Origin: Profundicola sp048268105
GTDB lineage: Bacteria; Bacteroidota; Bacteroidia; Flavobacteriales; Weeksellaceae
DNA length: 64,000 nt
Direction: 5' to 3'
NCBI GenBank assembly: GCA_048268105.1
Contig: JBLWWH010000004.1
Location: 62,001-126,000 of the forward strand
Within the stretch, counting starts at the first letter, position 1, and every line of letters begins with the position of its first letter. Position numbers and translations under genes: made by a program. Below are positions 55,318 to 63,700 of the stretch, piece after piece. The notes under the pieces were generated by a model. The model did no database searches. It had not been told where the DNA came from and saw only the letters and a list, made by a program, of their open reading frames with translations.

Positions 55318-56064
55318 TTAAGAAAGTTTGCGTAAATTTTCTTCTAAACGTGCAATTCTATCTTCAAAATCTTCCACTTTGTCTGGAATCCTTCTGTAGA
55401 AAACATATCGAATTCTCCAGAGTTCTTTTATGTCTTTGTGGTCAATCCGAATATCGTCGATGCTTTTATGGTCCGCCCGAAGAATAATACCGTGAGAGGT
55501 AGTGAACATTCTGCGAAATATCAGTTGATTTTCAGCTAGTACCAAAACTGGGGTTCCATTATTTAATTTTTTAATCACACTTTTAGGTGTCCATTCACCA
55601 ATCACAACATCTTTTGGAAAAAAACCATTGTCGCGATCGGTCATTTCTAAATCTGTAATCGTATAAGCTCGAAATCGCTTTTCTGAATTAATCGGTAAAC
55701 GCAAACTCGGCATATCTTGAATAAACTTGGTTTTATCTGCGTTTAAGATATATTCTTTGGCGTTATTTTCAGTGATACATGGGATAGAAGGAAAACTTTC
55801 TTTCATGGTTTCGTCAGCACCCAATGTTAATTCACCTTTAAATTTCAACAATTGATTAACGGTTAACTCTTTCGTTAGCAAATCATCTATGGGAATGCTA
55901 AAGTAATTAGCAATATTAATAATCGTATCGATTTTTGGTTCACTTCTTTCTTCTTCATAAGCACCTAAAGTCGCTCGTTTTAAGTCAAATAGCTCTGCAA
56001 AACTTTGCTGTGAGAGAGATTTAATTCCACGAATCTTTTTTATATTTTTTCCAAAAAATGACAT
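55318..56064 (-). CDS. XRE-family transcriptional regulator with S24-like C-terminal domain
   Basis: 248 residues. HTH_3 domain at about 5-62 (LSQQSFAELFDLKRATLGAYEEERSEPKIDTI). Residues about 110-215 look like a LexA/CI S24-type fold (KDVVIGEWTPKSVIKKLNNGTPVLVL), but I do not see a convincing Ser-Lys self-cleavage dyad. The C-terminus is a short coiled coil (VEDFEDRIARLEENLRKL). It is divergent from the PspA-flotillin operon; its ATG is only 16 nt from the -33 box of that operon's promoter, so it is a strong candidate for the operon's regulator and its own. Confidence 0.88.
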   Translation of the reverse strand: MSFFGKNIKKIRGIKSLSQQSFAELFDLKRATLGAYEEERSEPKIDTIINIANYFSIPIDDLLTKELTVNQLLKFKGELTLGADETMKESFPSIPCITENNAKEYILNADKTKFIQDMPSLRLPINSEKRFRAYTITDLEMTDRDNGFFPKDVVIGEWTPKSVIKKLNNGTPVLVLAENQLIFRRMFTTSHGIILRADHKSIDDIRIDHKDIKELWRIRYVFYRRIPDKVEDFEDRIARLEENLRKLS

Positions 56065-56079
56065 ATTTTGCTAATATTA

Positions 56080-56110
56080 TTTGCACAATTAAAATTTTAA
56101 TTTATCTTTG
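56080..56110 (+). promoter_or_regulatory. Promoter of the PspA-flotillin operon
   Basis: TTTG at 56080-56083, 19-nt spacer, TATCTTTG at 56103-56110 followed by CG: a near-ideal Bacteroidota promoter. An 8-bp palindrome TAATATTA (56072-56079) abuts the -33 box between two TTTGC copies (56067 and 56080), a possible operator. The leader to 56325 is about 210 nt. Confidence 0.75.
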
Positions 56111-56173
56111 CGCTAAGATTATTGTCAAATATCTGGAAAACTGAAGTGTAATGCAAATAAAATTAGATAAATC

Positions 56174-56227
56174 ATGATATTAATTATTATCAAACTCATC
56201 GAAATCTTCATTAGTCTCTTCGTGTAG
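56174..56227 (+). CDS. 17-residue hydrophobic leader ORF
   Basis: ATG at 56174, TAG at 56225-56227, inside the operon leader. The peptide MILIIIKLIEIFISLFV is almost wholly hydrophobic with one Lys and one Glu, so it could span or lie on a membrane. A short hairpin TCTCT/AGAGA (56215-56219 with 56226-56230) overlaps its end. It may be a leader peptide that senses membrane insertion, a tiny membrane protein, or chance. Confidence 0.3.
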   Translation: MILIIIKLIEIFISLFV

Positions 56228-56324
56228 AGATAAAATGATTAACAATTAAAAATTTCCGTATGCAATTCGGGAAAATAGAATAATTTAAACTAAATTCATC
56301 CAATCAAATAAAAAACCCAACATT

Positions 56325-56720
56325 ATGAATGATAATTTCCAAATGGTGAAAAATTACTTAACCGACCTTAAGTATGAAATATCCTTTGAAAACAAGGAAG
56401 AAGGCATCATGGTCATTCAAAAAGAAAGTAATGGTGTAAGAAACCTAATTTTAGGAGTTGCAACACCGATTTTAATTTTAGAGCAATTTATTTTTAAAAT
56501 TAACAACCAATCAGAAATGATTTTTAAAAGTTTATTGCAAAAAAATCGTGATATCATCCATGGCGCTTTTGTGTTGGAAGAAACAGGAGAAAAAGTAATC
56601 TTCAGAGATACACTTCAGTTGGAGAATTTAGATTTAAATGAATTAGAAGCTTCGCTGAACTCGCTTGGTTTATTGCTGAGTGAATATGCTGACAAAATTA
56701 TTGAATTCTCAAAATACTAA
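56325..56720 (+). CDS. YbjN/Tir-chaperone-like protein
   Basis: 131 residues, no signal peptide. The layout NFQMVKNYLTDLKYEISFENKEEGIMVIQKESNGVRNLILGVATPILILEQFIFKI followed by LLQKNRDIIHGAFVLEETGEKVIFRDTLQLENLDLNELEASL is the alpha/beta arrangement of YbjN and type III secretion chaperone (CesT/Tir) domains. These usually act as small protein-binding chaperones or adaptors. First gene of the operon, 18 nt before pspA. I infer that it binds a partner from the cluster; the true client is unknown. Confidence 0.75.
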   Translation: MNDNFQMVKNYLTDLKYEISFENKEEGIMVIQKESNGVRNLILGVATPILILEQFIFKINNQSEMIFKSLLQKNRDIIHGAFVLEETGEKVIFRDTLQLENLDLNELEASLNSLGLLLSEYADKIIEFSKY

Positions 56721-56738
56721 CAATTAAAAACAAACAAA

Positions 56739-57449
56739 ATGAATATTTTTAAAAGACTATTTAAAATAGGTGAATCAGAAGCGAATGCTGCGATTGACAA
56801 CATGGAAGATCCCATTAAATTAACCGAACAATCTATTCGTGATTTAAAAATGGATTTAAGCAAAAACTTGGAATCTTTAGCACAAGTGAAGGCTTTGGCT
56901 ATTCGCGCCAATAACGACAAAGAAAACTATGAAAATGAAGCCGAAGAGTTTCACAACAAAGCTATTCTTATCGTTAAAAAAGGTCAATCAGGAAGTTTAG
57001 AAGTAGAAGAATCCGACCGATTGGCGCAAGAAGCTTTGGTGAGAAAAGAAGAAAAGTTATCTCTTGCGAAAAACGCTAAATTAGAATCAGAGAAAATTCA
57101 TGGTTCTGTTCAGGAATTGGAATCTAATATTGCACAATTAAAAAGCACCATCAGCAATTGGGAAAATGAGCTGAATACGCTGAAAGCACGCGTGAAAGTG
57201 AGCAAAGCCAAAACCAGTTTAAACAAACAAATGGCAGAATTGGACAGTTCTGGTTCGGTGGCGATGTTGGAGCGAATGAAAGAAAAAGTAGCGCAGCAAG
57301 AGGCTTTGGCAGACGCCTATGGTGATATCGCCAAAAACTACAAACCCATTGATGATGCCATTGACAAAGCTGCAGATTTCAGCAAGGAAAATGCAAAAGA
57401 TGCGTTGGAGAATCTCAAAAAACAATTGAACCAAAACAAAGACGCTTAA
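56739..57449 (+). CDS. pspA: PspA/IM30 family protein
   Basis: 236 residues, typical for PspA. Start MNIFKRLFKIGESEANAAIDNMEDPIKLTEQSIRDLKMDL matches the family, including the N-terminal amphipathic helix. The rest is a long coiled coil (about 25-220). PspA belongs to the ESCRT-III superfamily and forms membrane-bound scaffolds that protect or remodel the inner membrane under stress. The usual partners pspB/pspC/pspF are absent; instead it sits with a YqiJ-like protein and a flotillin. Stop is 3 nt before the next gene's GTG start. Confidence 0.94.
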   Translation: MNIFKRLFKIGESEANAAIDNMEDPIKLTEQSIRDLKMDLSKNLESLAQVKALAIRANNDKENYENEAEEFHNKAILIVKKGQSGSLEVEESDRLAQEALVRKEEKLSLAKNAKLESEKIHGSVQELESNIAQLKSTISNWENELNTLKARVKVSKAKTSLNKQMAELDSSGSVAMLERMKEKVAQQEALADAYGDIAKNYKPIDDAIDKAADFSKENAKDALENLKKQLNQNKDA

Positions 57450-57452
57450 ACC

Positions 57453-58166
57453 GTGAACGACTTTATTGATTTAGTATTTTCAACTGTAAACCTTCCGCTG
57501 AGTTTATTGCTTATCATCTTAATTCTCTATTGGATTTTTACGATGATCAGCGGTATCGACTTCGACCTCGATTTTGATGTGGATATCGACATCGACACCG
57601 ATTTTGATTTGGACATGGACGCTGGCATAGAAGGTGGAAATGCGGATTTTGAAGATGTAGCCAGCACAGAAATTAACCAAGAAGATATTGTCGGTCGAAG
57701 ACAAAAACCCCTGAAATGGTGGCAAGTTTTTCTTATTTATTTCAATTTTGTGGGTTTGCCTTTTATGTTCACGTTCACAGTCTTTGTGTTTGCTTGGTGG
57801 TTTATCACCATGGTGACAACAGATTTAACTTTTTCGGCAAATCATTGGGTAGGCGTTATTATATTTATATTAGCCATTATTCCCGCACTTATTTTCACTA
57901 AAATCTTCACAACTCCTTTCAAAGCTTTCTTTGCTAAATTGAACAAAGATGGCGACCAAGCCATTGATTTCTTAGGCAGAAAAGGCACCAGTTTATCCAC
58001 TATTAAAGACGATAAAATGGGAAGAGCAGAAATTATGGTCAATGGAAGCCCCATGAACCTGTATATCAAATCATTGCATGGTGAAGAAATAGCTTATCAT
58101 CAAAGTATTTTAATCATTAAAGAATCATCAGATAAAAACTTTTTTTACGTAGAATCCTATAACTAA
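57453..58166 (+). CDS. YqiJ-like membrane protein with an Asp-rich repeat and OB-fold-type tail, GTG start
   Basis: 237 residues, start GTG at 57453, 3 nt after pspA. One N-terminal helix (about 12-33), then an acidic linker with strictly alternating Asp (about 35-57: DFDLDFDVDIDIDTDFDLDMD), then two or three helices (about 88-150), then a C-terminal beta-rich domain (about 165-237, FLGRKGTSLSTIKDDKMGRAEIMVNG) resembling the OB fold of YqiJ/NfeD. In E. coli, yqiJ is next to the flotillin gene yqiK; the next gene here is a flotillin, 7 nt away. The Asp block may bind calcium or interact with basic partners; inference. Confidence 0.85.
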   Translation: MNDFIDLVFSTVNLPLSLLLIILILYWIFTMISGIDFDLDFDVDIDIDTDFDLDMDAGIEGGNADFEDVASTEINQEDIVGRRQKPLKWWQVFLIYFNFVGLPFMFTFTVFVFAWWFITMVTTDLTFSANHWVGVIIFILAIIPALIFTKIFTTPFKAFFAKLNKDGDQAIDFLGRKGTSLSTIKDDKMGRAEIMVNGSPMNLYIKSLHGEEIAYHQSILIIKESSDKNFFYVESYN

Positions 58167-58173
58167 TAATTAA

Positions 58174-60243
58174 ATGAACTCAATTTTAACCATTGTCATT
58201 GTAGCCATCGTGCTCGTCCTCTTTTTGGTGATTGTCTATTTCGCCATTATTGCCATGTTCTATCGCAAAGTACCACAAGGTGAAGCGCTCGTAAGAACTG
58301 GATTTGGAGGAATTAAAATCGCAACCGATAAAGGAATGTATGCTATTCCAGTCTTGCACAAAATAGAAATCATGGATATTTCTGTAAAGAAAATCCAAAT
58401 TGAAAGAACACATACAGAAGGTCTTGTTTGTCGAGATAATATGCGAGCAGACATAAAAGTAGCCTACTTTGTTCGGGTAAACAATGAAGTCGATGCCATT
58501 AAAAAAGTGGCACAAACCATCGGTTGTAATCGCGCTTCTGACATTGAAACCTTGCGCGATTTATTCGAAGCTAAATTTTCTGAAGCTTTAAAAACCGTGG
58601 GTAAAAAATTCGATTTTATTGAATTATATGAAGCACGTCGTGAATTCCGGGATGAAATCGTGAATATTATAGGCACAGACCTAAATGGTTATACCTTAGA
58701 AGATTGTGCGATTGATTATTTGGAGCAAACGCCGCTTGAATATTTAAAACCAGATAATATCTTAGATGCAGAAGGAATTAAAAAAGTGACAGAATTAACG
58801 GCCGTTCAGAATATGAAAGCCAATTTCATTAAAAGAGATGAAGAAAAAACCATTCGCAAACAAGATGTAGAGGCGCGCGAGGCTATTCTAGAATTAGATA
58901 AACAATTGGCGGAAAAAGAAGAACAACAGAAACGTGAAATATCGAATATCCAATCTCGGGAACATGCAGAAATCCTGAAAGTAGCTGAAGAAGAAAGATT
59001 AAAATCTGAAACGGCACGAATTGCAACAGAAGAAAAAGTGAAAGTTGCAGAAGAAAATATGTTACGACAAATTATTGTTGCCGAAAAGAATAAACTCCGT
59101 ACAGATGCTGTTGAAACCGAGCGAGTTGAAAAAGATAGAATGCTAGAAGCAACTGAACGTGAGCGAATTGTAACTTTAGCGCAAATAGAAAAAGAGAAAG
59201 TTGTTGAGGTAGAGAAAAAGAATATTCAAGATGTGATTCGAGAGCGAGTTTCTCTGGAGAAAGGAGTTGTGCAAGAGCAAGAAAACATGAAGGATATCGA
59301 AGCTTTTAAAACTGCAGATCGTGAGAAACAAGTGAAAATCACCGTCGCTGAAGGTAATGCACAAGAAGATTTGATCAAAGTAATCAAAGCCGCAGAAGCC
59401 GCCAAAGAAGCTGCAAAACAACGCGCAGAAGAAATAAATATCGAAGCACAGGCACACAAAGAAGCCAGTGAAAAAGAAGCAGAAGCTCGTAAAACTTTAG
59501 CCGAAGCCAAAGCCAAAGAGGATGCAACGCTTGGATTAGCAGAAGCCCAAGTGATGCATGCCAAAGCAGACGCGAACGAAAGAGAAGGATTGGTGAAAGC
59601 CTCTATCACAGAGAAACAAGCACTTGCCGAAGCCAAAGGAATTGAAGCCAAAGCCGATGCAAAACGTAAAGATGGTATTGCTGAGGCCGATGTGATCAAA
59701 GAAAAAGCATTGGCGGATGCCGCTGGAATTGTTGAGAAAGCAGATGCCATGAAAAAACTAGACGGTGTTGGAAAAGAACACGAAGAGTTTAAGTTGCAGT
59801 TAGACAAAGAATTACAAGTTGATTTAGCGCACATTAATATCCAAAAAGACATTGCCGATGCACAAGCACAAGTGATTGGAGATGCCTTGAAAGCTGCGAA
59901 AATTGATATCGTGGGTGGCGAAACCATGTTCTTTGATCAGATTATTGGTCAAATTACAAGAGCTAAGGGATTAGATCGTCTTGTAAACCACAGTGAAAAT
60001 GTGAAACAAGTGAAGGATGCTTTATTGGGTGGCGATGATGAAGTGAAAGGAAATTTATTGGAAAAAATTAAAGATTTCTCCGATAAATATAATATTTCGT
60101 CAGAAGACATTAAAAACTTATCGATTGCTAATTTGATTTTTAATATGCAAAATCAAGCGAAAGATAAAGACGAACAAAACATGTTGTCCAACCTGTTGAA
60201 TTTAGCCAAAGGAATGGGTATTGAAAATAAAAAGTTGAAATAA
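58174..60243 (+). CDS. Flotillin family protein (YqiK-type)
   Basis: 689 residues; longer than E. coli YqiK (about 550). One N-terminal helix (about 4-28), then an SPFH/Band 7 domain (about 29-190, with VPQGEALVRTGFGGIKIATDKGMYAIPVLHKIEIMDISVKKI), a long Ala/Glu/Lys-rich coiled coil (about 205-560), and a globular C-terminal part (about 575-689) with GETMFFDQIIGQI. Flotillins form oligomeric membrane microdomains. It follows the YqiJ-like gene by 7 nt, so one transcript. In this cluster it probably works with PspA at the membrane; partner binding is inference. Confidence 0.94.
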   Translation: MNSILTIVIVAIVLVLFLVIVYFAIIAMFYRKVPQGEALVRTGFGGIKIATDKGMYAIPVLHKIEIMDISVKKIQIERTHTEGLVCRDNMRADIKVAYFVRVNNEVDAIKKVAQTIGCNRASDIETLRDLFEAKFSEALKTVGKKFDFIELYEARREFRDEIVNIIGTDLNGYTLEDCAIDYLEQTPLEYLKPDNILDAEGIKKVTELTAVQNMKANFIKRDEEKTIRKQDVEAREAILELDKQLAEKEEQQKREISNIQSREHAEILKVAEEERLKSETARIATEEKVKVAEENMLRQIIVAEKNKLRTDAVETERVEKDRMLEATERERIVTLAQIEKEKVVEVEKKNIQDVIRERVSLEKGVVQEQENMKDIEAFKTADREKQVKITVAEGNAQEDLIKVIKAAEAAKEAAKQRAEEINIEAQAHKEASEKEAEARKTLAEAKAKEDATLGLAEAQVMHAKADANEREGLVKASITEKQALAEAKGIEAKADAKRKDGIAEADVIKEKALADAAGIVEKADAMKKLDGVGKEHEEFKLQLDKELQVDLAHINIQKDIADAQAQVIGDALKAAKIDIVGGETMFFDQIIGQITRAKGLDRLVNHSENVKQVKDALLGGDDEVKGNLLEKIKDFSDKYNISSEDIKNLSIANLIFNMQNQAKDKDEQNMLSNLLNLAKGMGIENKKLK

Positions 60244-60362
60244 AATTAATTATATGTCATGTGGAAATCTTCTGCATGACATTTCCTTCAATCAAACATT
60301 CACAGCGTTAAACATGAAGGAAAATTATATTTTTTATAACGCTATATTTAAAAAATAGTAAA

Positions 60363-60641
60363 ATGAAACCACTTTTAATTTCAAAAAACACAACCCTCAT
60401 CATAGCGATCATGGGAGCTTTAATTAGCATTTTTGGTGCATGGATAAGAATTTATCAGTTTTCGAATAATTTCATACCAAACAGTACGATTTTCCTTTCG
60501 ATAGGTTTGGTGATGAGTTTAATTGCATGGTTTGTAGTATTTTATGATATTATGTTAAATCCACTTAGAAATAAATTTTTGTGGATTATTGGGATGTTTT
60601 TCGCAAGTCTCATAACTGTTATTTTTTATTTATTAAGATAA
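60363..60641 (+). CDS. Small three-helix membrane protein, unknown function
   Basis: 92 residues. Three hydrophobic segments (about 10-30, 42-62, 72-90) with few charges; no signal peptide. I do not recognise it. It lies 119 nt after the flotillin gene and 92 nt before the large ORF at 60734, same strand, and likely belongs to the same cluster. Real gene status rests on the clear membrane pattern and context. Confidence 0.7.
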   Translation: MKPLLISKNTTLIIAIMGALISIFGAWIRIYQFSNNFIPNSTIFLSIGLVMSLIAWFVVFYDIMLNPLRNKFLWIIGMFFASLITVIFYLLR

Positions 60642-60733
60642 ACACATGATTAGAAAAGATATGAACTTTTAAATTTCACTTCCTTACATCTCGCTAGAAT
60701 TGTCAACAAACACTAAAATTAATCGCATTTATA

Positions 60734-63700
60734 ATGCCTGAAACTACCCAAAACATTGCCTCTGGAACCTACGAAATCATTCGTAACCGACTTCATCAGC
60801 ACAAAGATGATTTGCAGAAACGCTTAAATTCATTGAATGCGGAGCGCCAGAAAGTCTTTGGTTCGTTGGAGACCAAGTTGATTGCAAATGATAGAATTAA
60901 CACCGACAACAGTTGCATTGCAAGCGATATTATATCCTTAGATAACCTGTGTATTTTTGGGTATAATGTTCATTTTGGATTACGCACAAAAATTCAGTTA
61001 AATGATGTTTTTAGTATTTATGAATTCAGTGAAAATCAATTTCATCCTAAATCTTTGGAATTAATCAATGATTCTACTTTTATTATAGATTTCACCAATC
61101 TTTATAAATATTACAGAAATACATTTTTCACCCGATTTGCGATTATAGGTAATTATCTGCACATGGTTTTTCAGCTCAGTGAAAATGTTTCTGACATCAA
61201 AACATTTAAGTGGTTGATTAATGATCAAACCCTGACGTATGTTGATAACAGAAGCGAACACGAGTATAAATTCCCAGCGCAACACGAATTTCGTTGGCAA
61301 TCGGTTGGGCGCGAAATGCACCGTTATGGAACTTTTCCCCACGCATCGATTTTAGATAAAGTTTTTGTGGAAACCATTGGTGGTGATCTTACGATTAAAA
61401 TAGAAGACAATACAGAAGATGGCGAAGGAATCTATTCAGAACCCGTAGAATATGCGGATCAAACCCTAGATGACGGACAAATCAGATATGCAGATTTAGG
61501 GAATCTTATTGTTTTTGAGGTCAAGCCATTTCAAGAGAAATCACGCTATTTTGTTTATAATCATAAACTTAGAGAAGTAAATAAAATTGATTCCTTGGGC
61601 GATGCTTGTATTTTATTGCCAGACGAACAAGGAATTATTTTCCCGACAGGATATTATTTGCAAACCGGTGAATATTATTTGTTTGATAATGTGATTCCAG
61701 AAATTAAATTTGCTCAAAAAATACTTTCGCCCAATGGAGAAGATGTGCTTTTTGTTTTTTATTTGCCCAAAGAAGGATTGTACAATTTGATGTCGTATAA
61801 TGTGATTTCGCAGGAGATTTTGACGCCGATTATTTGTAGTGGTTTTACGATTATTAAAGATGGTGAATTATGTTATTTCAAAAGTGAAGAAGAACAAACC
61901 CGCCATCATCTCATCCAAATTTGGCAAACTCCCTACTTGAAAGGTGAATTTGTTCCAACCGAACACAAAGATAATTTTTTATATAAAGTAGGTAATAAGG
62001 ACATTGTGAAAGCCATGGCAGAAACCCATGCTTTGATTACTTTGTTAAGTAAAGAAGATAATTATGCGGGTTTATATGCTGATATCACCAAGTCTGCCAA
62101 AAATATAGCAGATGCATATTATTGGATTTCAGATGATAATGCTTTTGCATTATCTGCGCCTTTAAAAGAAATTCAAAATGCAGCCAAAGCGGCGATTGAT
62201 GAATTTGAAAAAGTAGTTCAATTTAAGAAGAATGCAGAAGCGCAAATCAAAGAAATTCAAACGAAATCTAAAGCTTTATTTAGTAAAATAAAAGGTTCGT
62301 CTTTCAAGAATATAGATGATTTTGTTCAATCTTTAAGTGGTTTACGTAACCTGCGGGGTGAGGTGATTACGCTAAAAGAAGTTCGTTATATCGACACCGA
62401 TATTTTGGCTGAAATTGAACAGGAAATCGTAGAAGAAACCGAGCGTTTATCTCAAAAATCGGTTCATTTTTTATTAGAAGATAAAGCCCTTGATCCTTAT
62501 CATGAAAGAGTTAAAGAAAAGGAAAAATATCTGGACGATATAAAAAAAGCCATCGATGCCAAAAATCTCGAAAAAGAAGTAGTTCAAATTGCGACAGATT
62601 TGGAAATGTTAATCGAAATTGTATCGAATCTTAAGATTGAAGACACTTCGCAATCCACCAAAATCATAGATAATATTTCGTTGATTTTTGCCCATATCAA
62701 TCAGTTGAAAGCAGCGATTAAAAATAAAATTAACAACCTGGGCGGCGACGAAGCCAAGGCAGATTTTGCAGCACAAATGAAATTGGTTGAGCAGAGTTTA
62801 ATCAATTTGATTGATTTGGCAGATACGCCCGCAAAATGTGATGAATTTCAATCTAAAATTACCGTTCAACTCGAAGAACTCGAAAGTAAATTCGCTGATT
62901 ATGATGCATTTATTGTACAAATCATGGAAAAGCGAGAAGAGATTTATGATGCTTTTGATGCCCGAAAAAATAATTTAATCGAAAGACAAAATCAACGAAT
63001 TTCAACCCTTAAAACTTCAGCTGAAAGAATTCTCAAAAATGTTGAAAAAAAGGCAGATACCTTAAAATCTAATGAGGAAATTCATGGTTATTTTGCTTCT
63101 GATTTAATGGTGAGCAAAGTGCGTGATATCATTGCGCAACTAGAGGAATTGGATGATAGAGGTGGCGCAGAGGATATTTTAACTTCGCTTAAAACAGCCA
63201 AAGAAGACAGTCTTCGGAAATTGCGTGACAAACAAGATTTATATGAAGATGGAGAAAACATCATCAAATTGGGTGATCATAAATTTGGTGTTAACCGTCA
63301 AGCTTTGGAATTAACCATGTTGTACAAAGACGAAAAACCTTATTTTCATCTCGCTGGAACAGATTATTATCAGAGTTTTGATAATGAAACTTTGGCAGCT
63401 TCTAAATATTGGACACAAGAATATAGTTCGGAAAACAAACAGGTCTATCGTGCTGAATATCTGGCGTATAAGATTTTTAAAACAAAATCTATGGCAAGCT
63501 TAGAAAAAGCTACTCATGAAGATATGGCGGAATGGATTCAAAAAGAAAGTAGCGAAAACTATACAGAAGGTTACACCAAAGGCGTTCATGATCAGGATGC
63601 GTTGGCAATTCTGGAAGTGCTGATTCAAAAACATCTCGATTTAAAATTATTGCGTTATAATGCTAAAATCAGAGCGGCAGCGCAATTCTTTTGGTATCAA

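Noticed and set aside
59226..59927. Long open frame (233 codons) on the minus strand inside the flotillin gene
   Set aside because: It is antisense to the Ala/Glu/Lys-rich coiled coil; its Ser/Ala/Phe-rich translation is what the complement of such codons gives. No promoter or homology.
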